Below, one piece after another: positions 18,652 through 32,838 of a DNA stretch of 64,000 nt. Location of the stretch: contig JACQZW010000059.1 in NCBI GenBank assembly GCA_016213675.1, positions 1-64,000 on the forward strand, given 5' to 3'. The notes beneath the pieces are model-generated. The model was not told the origin of the DNA. It searched no databases and saw nothing but the letters and a program-made list of their open reading frames with translations. A program made the translations under genes and the position numbers. Source of the DNA: Acidobacteriota bacterium (GTDB lineage: Bacteria; Acidobacteriota; Thermoanaerobaculia; Thermoanaerobaculales; Thermoanaerobaculaceae). Position 1 is the first letter of the stretch, and each line of letters opens with the position of its first letter.

Positions 18652-20472
18652 TCACCGCGACGGCTTCCCGGCCGCTCGGCCCCGCCTGGTGGCGATGTCG
18701 AGCCAGGCGAACCAGATCGGGTGATGCTTCGTGTACCACTGCAGGATCTCCCGCAGCTTGACCTGTGAGGCGGGGGGGATCACCTCGGGGGGGATGCGGT
18801 CGAAGTGGACCCGGATGCGGTCCTGCTCGGGGAACTCCAGCGCCTCGGAGCAGAGGGTCTGCAGCTCGTTGCGGATCCGCCCCGAGTCGGAGATGCGGAC
18901 CGCACGGTGCCGGTAGTCCTCTCCCCTCATGAAGCGGCTGAGCAGCGGGTTGAAGACCAGCCAGCTCTGCGCCAGGGTCTCCATCAGCCGCAGGGTGAAC
19001 GTGATCCGCTTGTCGCCCCGGGAGCCGGCCAGCCGCACCGTCACCCGGTAGCACCCCGGCGCGACCTCCTCGACTCCGGGGGCCCCGGAATAGGGGTCCG
19101 GGCACATGTAGCCCGAGACGGCGAGCACGTCCCACTTCTTCTCGGGGAAGAAGTCGCCGGCCTCGACCGAGGACTTCTGCACGGGGATGCCAGCCTGGCG
19201 GGCGTCGTCGATCATCGCCCGGAAGCGGGCGACGGTGGTCGCGTCGACCTCCCGGCCGAGCGCCCTCCCCAGATGGTCGGCGAAGGCCTCCGCGTCCGGG
19301 TCGAGGCCCATGACCCGCCGCTCGCGAGACGAGGGCACCTCGAACGTCGAGGTGAAGGGCGAGATGAAGGCGGCCAGCCCCAGCATCGGGGCCAAACTGG
19401 CGGCTTGGATGGCCTCGGCCGACGCCGCGTAGCCGTCACACAGGAACAGGTGTTGTTCCCCGTCGTGCATGTACGGGCCCACGTGATAGGTCGGGGCGTA
19501 AGTGCCCGAGTCGGTGAAGGCGGGGATACCGCTCGGCAGTGGGAAGCCGTCCTCGACGACATGCGCACCGAGGGCGGTCCACTCCCGCCACAGGTCGCCG
19601 ATGCGCGCCTCGCGGCTCGCGCCGCCCAGGGTCCAGACGTGGACGCGCTCCGGCGCCATTCCGGGGTAGGTCCTGCAGATGGCGCGCATCACCTGCTCGC
19701 GCGGCGTGCGGAACGAGAGGAGGATCGACTCCTCGGCGGCGCGGTCGGCCACCTCGCGCGGTAGGAAGAGGTTGCCCATGTAACCCTCGTAGGGGCGGGT
19801 GATCGCGAGCGGCTGGTCGAACAGGTGCAGGATCGTCATCGGCCCGGTCTCGGCCCCCTTGGAGAAGCGCGAGGTGTTCTCCAGGGTGTCGATCGCCGCT
19901 CCCCAGATGGTGATGCCGGCTGACCTGATGTCGCGGTAGAACTCCTCCCAGCCGTACCCCTCGTGGTTGAGCAGGCGCACGACCTTGCGGTCCAGCCAGC
20001 GGGCCACGGCCGGCCTGGCGTAGACCCGACCGAACCCGAGCTGGGGGTTCGAACCCATCTCCGGCGTCTCGCCGGCCTTGGGCATCAATCCCTCACCGAT
20101 GCAGACGACGATGGCGTGGTTCTCGGGGAGCTGGCGCGACAGGTACCACAGGCTCTCGCTCATGGCATAGGCCGAGATGGCGTCGGCCTCCTTCTTCGCC
20201 TGGTTGAGCCCGGCCTTGTCGAGCCCCTGGCCGGCGCCGTAGCCGCCGAACAGGCGGGTCCCCAGGGCGGTGACCGCGCCGGTCACCGCGAAGAGCCGCT
20301 CCATGCTGCCGTCCATGAACGAGATGTCGCTCGTGAACTCCTTGGCCGGCTTGCCGCGCACCCAGGCGATGTCGACGTCCTCGAGCCAGAGGTGGAACCG
20401 GCCGAGGATGGGACGGGCGTCGAAGGCCCATTGGGCGACGAGATCCCGGGTCTCCTGGGAGCGTGGGTTCAA
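18652..20472 (-). CDS. Large conserved-looking cytoplasmic protein of unknown function
   Basis: 606 residues, no signal peptide or membrane segment. I do not recognise the family. The start is TTG 20472, strongly supported by GAGGAGG six bases upstream; the frame upstream looks non-coding. Notable stretches: EFTSDISFMDGSMERLFAVTG, ENHAIVVCIGEGLMPKAGE, GGASREARIGDLWREWTALG, and a C-terminal KHHPIWFAWLDIATRRGRA. The many well-spaced aromatic and charged residues and low repeat content argue for a folded enzyme. It lies 19 bases past the convergent transporter gene. Codon use matches its neighbours. Confidence 0.75.
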   Translation of the reverse strand: MNPRSQETRDLVAQWAFDARPILGRFHLWLEDVDIAWVRGKPAKEFTSDISFMDGSMERLFAVTGAVTALGTRLFGGYGAGQGLDKAGLNQAKKEADAISAYAMSESLWYLSRQLPENHAIVVCIGEGLMPKAGETPEMGSNPQLGFGRVYARPAVARWLDRKVVRLLNHEGYGWEEFYRDIRSAGITIWGAAIDTLENTSRFSKGAETGPMTILHLFDQPLAITRPYEGYMGNLFLPREVADRAAEESILLSFRTPREQVMRAICRTYPGMAPERVHVWTLGGASREARIGDLWREWTALGAHVVEDGFPLPSGIPAFTDSGTYAPTYHVGPYMHDGEQHLFLCDGYAASAEAIQAASLAPMLGLAAFISPFTSTFEVPSSRERRVMGLDPDAEAFADHLGRALGREVDATTVARFRAMIDDARQAGIPVQKSSVEAGDFFPEKKWDVLAVSGYMCPDPYSGAPGVEEVAPGCYRVTVRLAGSRGDKRITFTLRLMETLAQSWLVFNPLLSRFMRGEDYRHRAVRISDSGRIRNELQTLCSEALEFPEQDRIRVHFDRIPPEVIPPASQVKLREILQWYTKHHPIWFAWLDIATRRGRAAGKPSR

Positions 20473-20729
20473 GGTGTCCTCCTCTTCGGCGTGCGAACTC
20501 GCCTCCGGGGCCCCCGTGGAGCAGGCCACCGGGTCGCGTCCCATACTAGCCAACGTCTCCGGGAATCCAAGTCGCAGCCGCCCCTCGAGCGGCTCGCGCC
20601 GGCGGGCTCGGAGAGGGTTGACACCGCTGGATTGCGTGACGAGTTCGTGGTAGATTCTGCCGCAATGTCACCGCGCCGCTACCCTGGTTTTTCGACTTTG
20701 GGGTGGAACAACTTTGGAGGAGGACGAGG

Positions 20730-23594
20730 ATGACCCGCAAAGCACTCACCTTGGCTGTCTTACTGGTCCTGCTGGGGTTCGCGCAGGCTGTCGTGGCCGC
20801 CGAGAATCCCGGCGTCAAGCCGCCCGACCCGACGACCGTCACGTACCGCGGTGTCTGGCCGGTCGTGCAGTTCGACGTGTCGCCGCCCCTGCGGTCGATC
20901 ACGCCGATCCCGCCGACGCTCGTCGAGCACACCCCGAAGGAGAACCGCTGGAGCGGCCTCGAAGGAGAGCTGGGCCCGCAGGACACCGACGCGGTCGCCC
21001 AGACGGAGGTCGGACCGGGTGAAATCCCCGCTCCGAGCGTCCACTTCGCCGGCCCGGCCAACGTGTCGGGCGTCTCCCCGCCCGACTCCATCGGCGACGT
21101 CGGACCGAACCACTACGTGTTCATGAGCAACCTGTCGTTCCAGATCTTCAACAAGACCGGCACGTCGCTCTACGGGCCGGCGCTCAACAACACGCTGTGG
21201 GCCGGATTCGGCGGCCCGTGCCAGACCGAGAACGCCGGCGACCCGGTGATCCTCCACGACCAGATCGCCGACCGCTGGATGCTCAGCCAGTTCACCGCCA
21301 ACGGCCCGACCTACTACAACTGCGTGGCGGTCTCGACCACGGCCGACCCGACCGGCTCCTACTACCGGTGGGCCTTCACCACTGGCAGCAACTTCCCGGA
21401 CTACCCCAAGTACGGCTTCTGGCCGGACGGGCTCTACATCGCCACCCGCGAGTTCAGCAGCGCCGGGCCGTTCGCCGGCGTCGGCGCGTACGCCGTAGAC
21501 CGCGCGGGGCTCATCGCCGGCAACCCGACGCCCACGGTCGTCTCGTTCCTCATCACGCCCGGCAGCACCGCCTACAACGTCGGTGACGGGTTGCTCCCTT
21601 CGGACATGGACGGCTCGACGCCGCCGCCGGCCGGCTCGCCGAACTACTTCGTGGGCTCGATGGACAACGGCGGCCCCTACGCCGCCCCGCAGGACGCCCT
21701 GAACCTCTTCAAGTTCCACGCCGACTTCACAGTACCCGCGAACTCGACGTTCACCGGGCCGACCGTGATCCCGGTCGCGGCGTTCGATTCGATGCTGTCG
21801 ACCTGCTCCGGCCGGAGCTGCATCCCGCAGCCGGGTACGACCAACCGGGTCGACCACCTGGGCTACCGCCAGCGCCCGACCCACCGCCTGGCCTACCGCA
21901 ACTACGGGACCCACGAGTCGCTGGTCACCAACCAGTCGGTCGAGGGCTCGGCCGGCATGTCGGGCGCTCGGTGGTGGGAGATCCGCAGCCCGAACGCAGC
22001 GCCGCCGGTGCTCTACCAGGAAGGCACCTACAACCCGGGCGCGACCGATGGGATTTTCCGGTGGATGGGCTCGATCGCCATGGACTACGTCGGCAACATG
22101 GCGCTCGGCTACAGCGCGTCCAACGGCACCGCCCCCAACTACCCCAGCGTGTGGTACACCGGCCGCCTCGCCGGCGATCCGCTCGGCACCATGCCGCAGG
22201 GCGAGGCGAGCATCTTCAACGGCACCGGGTCCTTCACGGGCAGCCAGCGCTGGGGCGACTACTCCTCGATGAACGTCGACCCAACGGACGACTGCACGTT
22301 CTGGTACGTCAACCAGTACAACGCGGTCACCGGCGGCAACTGGATCCTGCACGCCGGCGCCTTCAAGTTCCCCGACTGCGCGATGGCGCCGAGCTTCACC
22401 ATCGCGGTGGCGCCCACCACACAGGCGATCTGCACCCCGAACGACGCGGTCTACACGGTGAACGTCGGGTCGATCCAGGGCTTCACCAACCCGGTGACGC
22501 TGACCGCGACCGGCAACCCGGCCGGCACCACCGTGGCGTTCTCGACGAACCCGGTGACCCCGGCAGGTACCTCGACGATGACGATCAGCGGGACCGGGGC
22601 GGCCGCCGCCGGCAGCTACACCGTCAACGTTCAGGGCCAGTCGGCCGACCCGATCACCAAGGACCAGAACGTCACCCTCGACGTCTTCACCGGCGCCCCC
22701 GGAACGGCGGCGCTGCTCACCCCGGCCGACGGCGCGCTCAACCAGCCGGCCACCCCGAGCTTCACATGGACGGCGTTCCCGCAGGCCGCGACCTACGTCC
22801 TCGAGATCGCGACGGACGCCGCCTTCACGGCGATCGTCCACACGTCGCCCAGCCTGGCCACGCCGGCCTACTCCGGCGCGACCCTGAACACGAACACCTC
22901 CTACTACTGGCGGGTGCGCGCGACCAACACCTGCGGCACCGGACTCGACTCCGCCGTCTTCTCGGTCACCACCCAGGCCGCGCCGGGTGACTGCGGCGTC
23001 GGCACCGCGCCGAACGTCCTCTTCACCGAAGGGTTCGAGAGTGGCCTCGGCACCTGGACGCACAGCGGCACCGGCGACACCTGGGCCATCACGGCCACCC
23101 CGAGCTACGTCCACAGCGGCTCCCAGGCGGTGCACGCGACCGACCCGGCGACCGTCAGCGACCAGCGCCTGGTCTCGCCGGCCGTCGTCCTGCCCGTGGG
23201 CCAGAACCCGATCACCCTGAAGTTCTGGAACTTCCAGACGCTCGAGGACCGCACCGGCGGCTGCTACGACGGCGGTATCCTCGAGGTGTCGACCGACGGC
23301 GGGACGACCTGGACACAGGTCCCGACGGCGAATCTCCTGACCGATCCCTACGACGGGCCGATTGGCGCCACGTCCAACCCGATGAACGGCCTGAATGCCT
23401 GGTGCGGCGACCCGCAGGCCTACCTCAACAGCATCGCCGACGTCTCGTCCTACGCCGGCCAGACGGTCAACTTCCGCTTCCGCCTGGGCAGCGATAGCTC
23501 GGTCGGGCGGCCGGACGGCTGGAACATCGACGACGTGGTCGTCCAGTCGTGCCTCGTCGTCCCGGTCGAGCTGCAGTCGTTCAACGTGCAGTAG
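20730..23594 (+). CDS. Large secreted protein with FnIII-like and C-terminal jelly-roll domains
   Basis: 954 residues. Signal peptide ALTLAVLLVLLGFAQAVVAA. Residues ~95-550 form a probable beta-propeller-like extracellular domain rich in Gly, Tyr, Trp and Asn (PPDSIGDVGPNHYVFMSN). A beta-sandwich follows (~555-660), then an FnIII-like domain (~670-760, TPADGALNQPATPSFTWTA ... SYYWRVRATNTCG) and a MAM-like jelly roll (~770-950, FTEGFESGLGTWTHSGTGD). It ends VPVELQSFNVQ, a tail seen in secreted proteins of some lineages and possibly a sorting signal. ATG 20730 follows GGAGGAGG. A strong hairpin follows the gene. Ligand unknown. Confidence 0.82.
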   Translation: MTRKALTLAVLLVLLGFAQAVVAAENPGVKPPDPTTVTYRGVWPVVQFDVSPPLRSITPIPPTLVEHTPKENRWSGLEGELGPQDTDAVAQTEVGPGEIPAPSVHFAGPANVSGVSPPDSIGDVGPNHYVFMSNLSFQIFNKTGTSLYGPALNNTLWAGFGGPCQTENAGDPVILHDQIADRWMLSQFTANGPTYYNCVAVSTTADPTGSYYRWAFTTGSNFPDYPKYGFWPDGLYIATREFSSAGPFAGVGAYAVDRAGLIAGNPTPTVVSFLITPGSTAYNVGDGLLPSDMDGSTPPPAGSPNYFVGSMDNGGPYAAPQDALNLFKFHADFTVPANSTFTGPTVIPVAAFDSMLSTCSGRSCIPQPGTTNRVDHLGYRQRPTHRLAYRNYGTHESLVTNQSVEGSAGMSGARWWEIRSPNAAPPVLYQEGTYNPGATDGIFRWMGSIAMDYVGNMALGYSASNGTAPNYPSVWYTGRLAGDPLGTMPQGEASIFNGTGSFTGSQRWGDYSSMNVDPTDDCTFWYVNQYNAVTGGNWILHAGAFKFPDCAMAPSFTIAVAPTTQAICTPNDAVYTVNVGSIQGFTNPVTLTATGNPAGTTVAFSTNPVTPAGTSTMTISGTGAAAAGSYTVNVQGQSADPITKDQNVTLDVFTGAPGTAALLTPADGALNQPATPSFTWTAFPQAATYVLEIATDAAFTAIVHTSPSLATPAYSGATLNTNTSYYWRVRATNTCGTGLDSAVFSVTTQAAPGDCGVGTAPNVLFTEGFESGLGTWTHSGTGDTWAITATPSYVHSGSQAVHATDPATVSDQRLVSPAVVLPVGQNPITLKFWNFQTLEDRTGGCYDGGILEVSTDGGTTWTQVPTANLLTDPYDGPIGATSNPMNGLNAWCGDPQAYLNSIADVSSYAGQTVNFRFRLGSDSSVGRPDGWNIDDVVVQSCLVVPVELQSFNVQ

Positions 23595-23632
23595 CGGACA
23601 GGCGGCCCTCGCGCCGCCGGCCTGAACCAACT

Positions 23633-23667
23633 CGGGCCAGCACCCGGTCGTCACGGGTGCTGGCCCG
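23633..23667 (+). terminator. Perfect 14-bp hairpin after the secreted protein
   Basis: CGGGCCAGCACCCG and CGGGTGCTGGCCCG around loop GTCGTCA, 38 bases past the stop. Few T residues follow. The remainder of the 341-base gap to 23936 is otherwise featureless except for the promoter at 23822. Confidence 0.75.
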
Positions 23668-23821
23668 AACCTTGTGTGCTCACCGGCGAGCACCTCCTTG
23701 AGGGCAGTGGCTCATCTCAACTCGCAGCCGTCCGGCCCCACGCTGGAGCCCTCGGCGAGGCCTGCATTCCACTGTGACCTTCCGGAGGTTCACCTCGGGT
23801 GGCTGTACACCGCCATGACAG

Positions 23822-23850
23822 TTGACTTGGTTTAGTAAAGCTTGTAAGGT
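23822..23850 (+). promoter_or_regulatory. Probable sigma-70 promoter of the multiheme cytochrome gene
   Basis: TTGACT, 17 bases, TAAGGT, inside a conspicuous AT-rich island (about 23815-23860) in otherwise GC-rich DNA, 86 bases before the ATG. The -10 match is weak. Confidence 0.45.
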
Positions 23851-23935
23851 TAGTGTCACAAACCGGACGCGCTCGGGGATCCAACTCCCCGAAAACCACG
23901 GCCGCCCGGGAAGTAGAAGCAAGAAGGAGGGGGGC

Positions 23936-26900
23936 ATGAGAGCCATCGCAGAGAACCGGCAACGCGCCGCAATGGTGCTGCTGCTGACGGCCGCCGTGAT
24001 CGGGTTCGCCGGCAACGCACTCGCCGTCGATCCCGTGACGGTCAGTGTCGCCGTGACCGGCGACCCGATCCCGGGCGCGACGGTGACGGCCAAGGCCACG
24101 GTCACCATCAGCGACGGATCGACGCTGCAGTCGATCGCCTGGACGCAGGTTTCGGGTCCGACCGCGACGCTGTCCAACACCACCACCGACACCATCACGG
24201 CAGTTCTGCCCGGCCGGCAGGTCTTCAAGGAGCACCTCATCGAGACCCTCGAGGAGCCGCCGATCACCGCGGCACAGCTCCCACCGAACGTCCCGCCGCC
24301 CCCCGCGGAGTTCCCCGGCGGCCTGCAGGACCGCTTCGGGGTCGTCGGGATCAACCCGTTCGCCCTCGAGGAAGCCGGCGCGATCGGCCTCAAGATCACG
24401 GTCGTGACCAGCTCCGGCACCTACGACTTCTCGTCGGCGATCCACGCCACGATGCCGTGGCCGACGGCGACCGGCAACCGCGTCGTTCCGATCGGCCTGC
24501 CGGTGCTGCTGCACGGCAAGCTCCAGACCTCCTACAACTGGGCGATGACCGCGCCCACCGGGTCGACCGCGACCCTGACCGACGCTGCCGGGCAGAGCCC
24601 CGAGTTCACCCCGGACGTCGCCGGCACCTACGCGATCACGGTCACCAACCTGGCCGACAACTCGACGGTCGCCCTGAACGTCATCGCCGGCACCTGGCAC
24701 GGCGTGATCACCGGACAGAACGCCGACGGCCGGCCGGTCGCCGACATCACCTGCCGCCAGTGCCACGCCCCCGGCACGCCGCTCGACCAGTTCACCCCCT
24801 GGATGGCCTCGGGTCACGCCGAGATCTTCACCCAGAACGTGAACACGCCGAACGGGCACTACACCGAGTCGTGCACCTCCTGCCACTCGGTCGGGTACAA
24901 CAAGTCGGTCGCCAACAACGGCTTCGACGATGCCCCGGACTTCGCCGCGATGATGGCCTCGGGCCTCGTCACCCACGGCGACCCGACCAACTGGACGAGC
25001 ATCCTCGCCCAGTTCCCGGCCTCGGCCAAGCTCGCCAACATCCAGTGCGAGAGCTGCCACGGCCCGCAGGACGGCGGCGGCCACCCGTCGCTCGACGGCG
25101 CCCGCGCCAACCTGTCCTCCGACATGTGCGGCACCTGCCACGGTGAGCCCTTGCGTCACAGCCGTTTCCAGCAGTGGCAGCTCTCCGGCCACGCCAACTA
25201 CGAGCTGGCCGGCGAGGAAGGGACCAACACCACCTGCGGCAAGTGCCACAGCGCCCAGGGCTTCCTCGCCTGGGAGAAGATTGGCTGGAGCGCCACGGCG
25301 CCGATCACGGTCGACTGGACCGTCGACGAGGTCCACCCGCTGACCTGCGCAACCTGCCACGACCCGCACGCGGTCGGCACCACCTCCGGCAATGCATCCA
25401 CCAACGCGACGGTACGCATCGACGGCGACACCCCGACGCTGATGTCGGGCTACGCCGCCACCGACGTCGGACGCGGCGCCATCTGCATGACCTGCCACAA
25501 CGGTCGCCGCGGCCTGCGCAACGACGCCAACTTCAATCGCGCCGACGCCTCTCGCGCGCCGCACGTCGGGCCCCAGGCCGACATCCTGATGGGCCAGAAC
25601 CTCTACTTCGCGCAGACCGGCAAGCGCTCGTACCACTCCATGATCGAGGACTCCTGCGTCACCTGCCACATGGAGTCGACCCCGCCGCCCCCTGACCTGT
25701 CCTACAACCTCGGCGGGACCAACCACACCTTCTACGCGAGCAAGGACATCTGCAACAAGTGCCACCCGACCATCAACACCAACGACGTCCAGGCCATAGT
25801 CGAGAACAAGATGGCGTCGTTGCAGACCGAGATCGAGAAGGCCCTCAAGGGCGCCATGCAGGCGCAGATCCGCGCCGGCAACCGGATCGACCTCAGCGGC
25901 GGCGTGGTCGTCAGTGCCGCGTCTGACATCGTCAACGTCACGTTCCTCGAGAGCCACGGCCGCCAGGCCGTCACCGTCGACCTCGCCAGCGGCACCACCG
26001 TCGAGGGCATCGCCCTGAACAGCGTCAAGGTCGTCCCGCCCGCCGGCGCGGCCAAGGAGCTGTACGCGGTCGCCGACCCGAACATCGCCAAGGCCGGATG
26101 GAACCTGATCTCGCTGCACTCCGACGCCAGCAAGGGCGTCCACAACCCCGGCTTCGTCAACTCGGCCCTCGACATCTCGTTGTTCGCCCTCAAGTCGATC
26201 AACGCGGCGGCGGGCAACCCGGCCGCCGGCGGCGGCCCGGGCAGCGGCGCGGGCGCAGTCGCGTGCTCCTCGCCGTTCGTCTACTGGGCCGAAATCGCCG
26301 CGCACCTGCCCGGCGTCGCCCCGACCCAGTGGCGGACCGACATGGTGGCCAGGAACCTCGGCAGCCAGCAGGCCGCGGTCCGCTTCGTTCTCCATCAGCC
26401 CACCGGCAACCTCGAGGGCACCGCGACCATCGGCGGCGGCGCCCAGCAGGCGTTCGAGGACATCGTCGCCACCCTCGGCGGCACGAACAACAAGGGCTCG
26501 CTGGAGATCTGCTCCGACCAGCCGCTCCTCGTGCTCGGCCGCATCTTCAACCAGGCTCCGACCGGGACCTATGGGCAGTTCCTCGACGGCCACGTCGCCG
26601 ACCTCGGCCTCACCGCCGGCGAGACTGCCAGCCTGATCGGCTTGCGCCAGGAGATCGACAGGTACCGCACGAACATCAGCGTGACCAACGGCGGGACGAT
26701 CGACGCCCAGGCCTCGATCTCGCTGTTCGACACCGCGGGCAACGCGATCACGAACTTCACCATCACCGTGCCGGCCGGCCAGGTGGTTCAGGACATCGAA
26801 CCGTTCAAGGCCAGGGCCAACGCACCCAACCTCGGGTGGGGCTTCGCCACCGTGACCGTCGTTTCGGGCAAGAACGTCCGCACGTCGGCGTCGGTCATCG

Positions 26901-26944
26901 ACGCGGTCACCGGCGACCCGACCACGATCCCGGGCAAGCAGTAG
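23936..26944 (+). CDS. Secreted nonaheme c-type cytochrome
   Basis: 1002 residues with a signal peptide (MVLLLTAAVIGFAGNALA). An Ig/PKD-like N-terminal part (to ~260) precedes a heme region with nine CXXCH motifs starting at residues 273, 313, 371, 398, 434, 471, 517, 574 and 606. Extra histidines (SGHAE, SGHANYE, HVGPQ) are likely distal ligands. After 630 there is a heme-free ~370-residue beta-rich domain with an exposed CSSPFVYWAEIAAHLPG segment. Likely periplasmic or surface electron transfer; the mix of heme and adhesive-looking domains suggests surface attachment. AAGGAGGGGGGC precedes the ATG. Ends at an intrinsic terminator. Reductase activity cannot be inferred. Confidence 0.9.
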   Translation: MRAIAENRQRAAMVLLLTAAVIGFAGNALAVDPVTVSVAVTGDPIPGATVTAKATVTISDGSTLQSIAWTQVSGPTATLSNTTTDTITAVLPGRQVFKEHLIETLEEPPITAAQLPPNVPPPPAEFPGGLQDRFGVVGINPFALEEAGAIGLKITVVTSSGTYDFSSAIHATMPWPTATGNRVVPIGLPVLLHGKLQTSYNWAMTAPTGSTATLTDAAGQSPEFTPDVAGTYAITVTNLADNSTVALNVIAGTWHGVITGQNADGRPVADITCRQCHAPGTPLDQFTPWMASGHAEIFTQNVNTPNGHYTESCTSCHSVGYNKSVANNGFDDAPDFAAMMASGLVTHGDPTNWTSILAQFPASAKLANIQCESCHGPQDGGGHPSLDGARANLSSDMCGTCHGEPLRHSRFQQWQLSGHANYELAGEEGTNTTCGKCHSAQGFLAWEKIGWSATAPITVDWTVDEVHPLTCATCHDPHAVGTTSGNASTNATVRIDGDTPTLMSGYAATDVGRGAICMTCHNGRRGLRNDANFNRADASRAPHVGPQADILMGQNLYFAQTGKRSYHSMIEDSCVTCHMESTPPPPDLSYNLGGTNHTFYASKDICNKCHPTINTNDVQAIVENKMASLQTEIEKALKGAMQAQIRAGNRIDLSGGVVVSAASDIVNVTFLESHGRQAVTVDLASGTTVEGIALNSVKVVPPAGAAKELYAVADPNIAKAGWNLISLHSDASKGVHNPGFVNSALDISLFALKSINAAAGNPAAGGGPGSGAGAVACSSPFVYWAEIAAHLPGVAPTQWRTDMVARNLGSQQAAVRFVLHQPTGNLEGTATIGGGAQQAFEDIVATLGGTNNKGSLEICSDQPLLVLGRIFNQAPTGTYGQFLDGHVADLGLTAGETASLIGLRQEIDRYRTNISVTNGGTIDAQASISLFDTAGNAITNFTITVPAGQVVQDIEPFKARANAPNLGWGFATVTVVSGKNVRTSASVIDAVTGDPTTIPGKQ

Positions 26945-26966
26945 ACCCGGTCCTCAAGCAGCACTC

Positions 26967-27001
26967 GGGGCGGCAGCGCAGGCTGCCGCCCCTTTCCTTT
27001 T
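26967..27001 (+). terminator. Intrinsic terminator of the cytochrome gene
   Basis: Perfect 11-bp stem GGGGCGGCAGC / GCTGCCGCCCC with a GCAG loop, followed by TTTCCTTTT, 23 bases after the stop. Confidence 0.9.
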
Positions 27002-27078
27002 CCCGACTGGATCGACGCGAGATTCCAGGCGCACGAACGGCCGCCCACCGGCGGCCGCTGCGTGAGAGGCTCGGAGAC

Positions 27079-27106
27079 GTCCCGCGTCCCCTGTCCCCGG
27101 TCCCCT
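27079..27106. repeat. Heptad array, unit GTCCCCT
   Basis: Four 7-bp units (GTCCCGC, GTCCCCT, GTCCCCG, GTCCCCT) between the cytochrome gene and the convergent gene ending at 27120. Confidence 0.75.
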
Positions 27107-27119
27107 GCTCTTGAGGCCG

Positions 27120-27692
27120 CTACTCCTCCTCGTCCTCGATTTCGGGGAGCTCGTAGAGCCGCAGCTCGGTCCCGGTCGGGACCAGGGCGACACGGCCGTG
27201 CTGCTTGACCATGTCGTCGGCCGGCCACGCCTTGCCGTCCGGGCCGAACGGGCGGAACCCCCACGGCAGCTCGACCTCTTCGCCCGGTGCCAGCCACTCG
27301 GGAACGATCAGCTCGGCGCACTCGTCGTCCTCGGGCACCTTGTCGAAGTGGATCTCGGCGGCGGCGCGGGTCTCGATGAGCTTGGCGTCCTCCGCCTCGG
27401 CGGCCGCGATCTCGATCTGGTCGCCGACGACGTCCTCGAGGGCGTCCTTGGCCGCCTCGAGGTACTCCGCCGGACCGGTGAGCTCGGCGAAGATGTTGAG
27501 GTGGTACGTCGTGCCCTCGAGGGCATCGGTGGTGCCGAGCCACACCTCGACGGCCTTGCCGGGGTCGTCCTCCGGCTCGAGGGTGACCGACCTGCCGAAG
27601 AGGCGGTCGCGTGCCGAAAGCGCGGCCAGGAGCTGCTCGGGGGTCGCGGCGGGAAGCTCCAGCTCCCAGCCGTGCTCGATGGTCTTGCTCAT
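27120..27692 (-). CDS. Small acidic protein of unknown function
   Basis: 190 residues, strongly acidic (tail YELPEIEDEEE), no membrane segment or signal. AGGGAGAA lies before the ATG at 27692. An alternating pattern (EVWLGTTDALEGTTYHLNIF ... YLEAAKDALEDVV) suggests an alpha/beta fold. A proline/tryptophan-rich stretch (ELPWGFRPFGPDGKAWP) is distinctive. I do not recognise it. It lies just downstream of carB, about 144 bases away, in the same direction, but need not be co-transcribed. Confidence 0.6.
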   Translation of the reverse strand: MSKTIEHGWELELPAATPEQLLAALSARDRLFGRSVTLEPEDDPGKAVEVWLGTTDALEGTTYHLNIFAELTGPAEYLEAAKDALEDVVGDQIEIAAAEAEDAKLIETRAAAEIHFDKVPEDDECAELIVPEWLAPGEEVELPWGFRPFGPDGKAWPADDMVKQHGRVALVPTGTELRLYELPEIEDEEE

Positions 27693-27836
27693 GCGGTTCT
27701 CCCTGCCGCGCCGTCGTCTCACGCGGCCCGCAGAGCCTACACGAAGCGCCGCTCCCCCGAAAGCCCCTCCCCCCACCCAGTCAAGGACGAAGCGTGAACG
27801 ACGAGGACCCGGCCTCCCGGTTCACTCTCTTCACTC

Positions 27837-32329
<4,493 letters not shown>

Positions 32330-32382
32330 CGGGCCGGCAGGATATCCGACCCGCGCACCGTTGCCAACGGCGTGACGCGACA

Positions 32383-32838
32383 CTACAGCCCGCTCCGGGG
32401 ACCCATGAGCGCCGCGAGCCGGCGCGCCGTCACGTCGCGGGCGTTGCGGCCCTCGAGCGCCACCATGATGGTGTCGTCGCCGGCCACCGTGCCGACCACA
32501 CCGGGAAGGGTGAGGCTGTCGATCGCCAGCGCGGTGCCCGACGCCTCGCCGGGCGGCGTCTTGAGCACGAGCAGGTTGTCGCCGGCGCGGGTGATCGACA
32601 GGAGGAACTCGCTGATCCTCGCCTCCATCGGGTTCCGCGCCGGACGTTCGGGCGGCGGCAGCGCGTAGCGTCCCGCCGCCTTGACCAGGCCGAGCGCGGC
32701 GACGTCGCGCGACACCGAGGCCTGGCTCGCCTCGACTCGGTGCCGGCGCAGCGCCGCGACCAGTTCGTCCTGGGTCTCCACCGCGCCGTTGGCGATCACC
32801 TTGAGGATCAGCTCTCGCCTCCGCCGGACGCTCCGCAT
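32383..32838 (-). CDS. argR: Arginine repressor
   Basis: 151 residues. N-terminal winged helix (VRRRRELILKVIANGAVETQ ... EASQASVSRDVAALGLVK) and C-terminal arginine-binding hexamer domain (LVLKTPPGEASGTALAIDS, VVGTVAGDDTIMVA) with the GDDT motif. The ATG at 32838 overlaps the argH stop, and GAAGGAGG is upstream. It sits inside the operon it probably controls; an ArgR box overlaps the -10 element of the argG promoter at 41914-41927. Confidence 0.93.
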   Translation of the reverse strand: MRSVRRRRELILKVIANGAVETQDELVAALRRHRVEASQASVSRDVAALGLVKAAGRYALPPPERPARNPMEARISEFLLSITRAGDNLLVLKTPPGEASGTALAIDSLTLPGVVGTVAGDDTIMVALEGRNARDVTARRLAALMGPRSGL

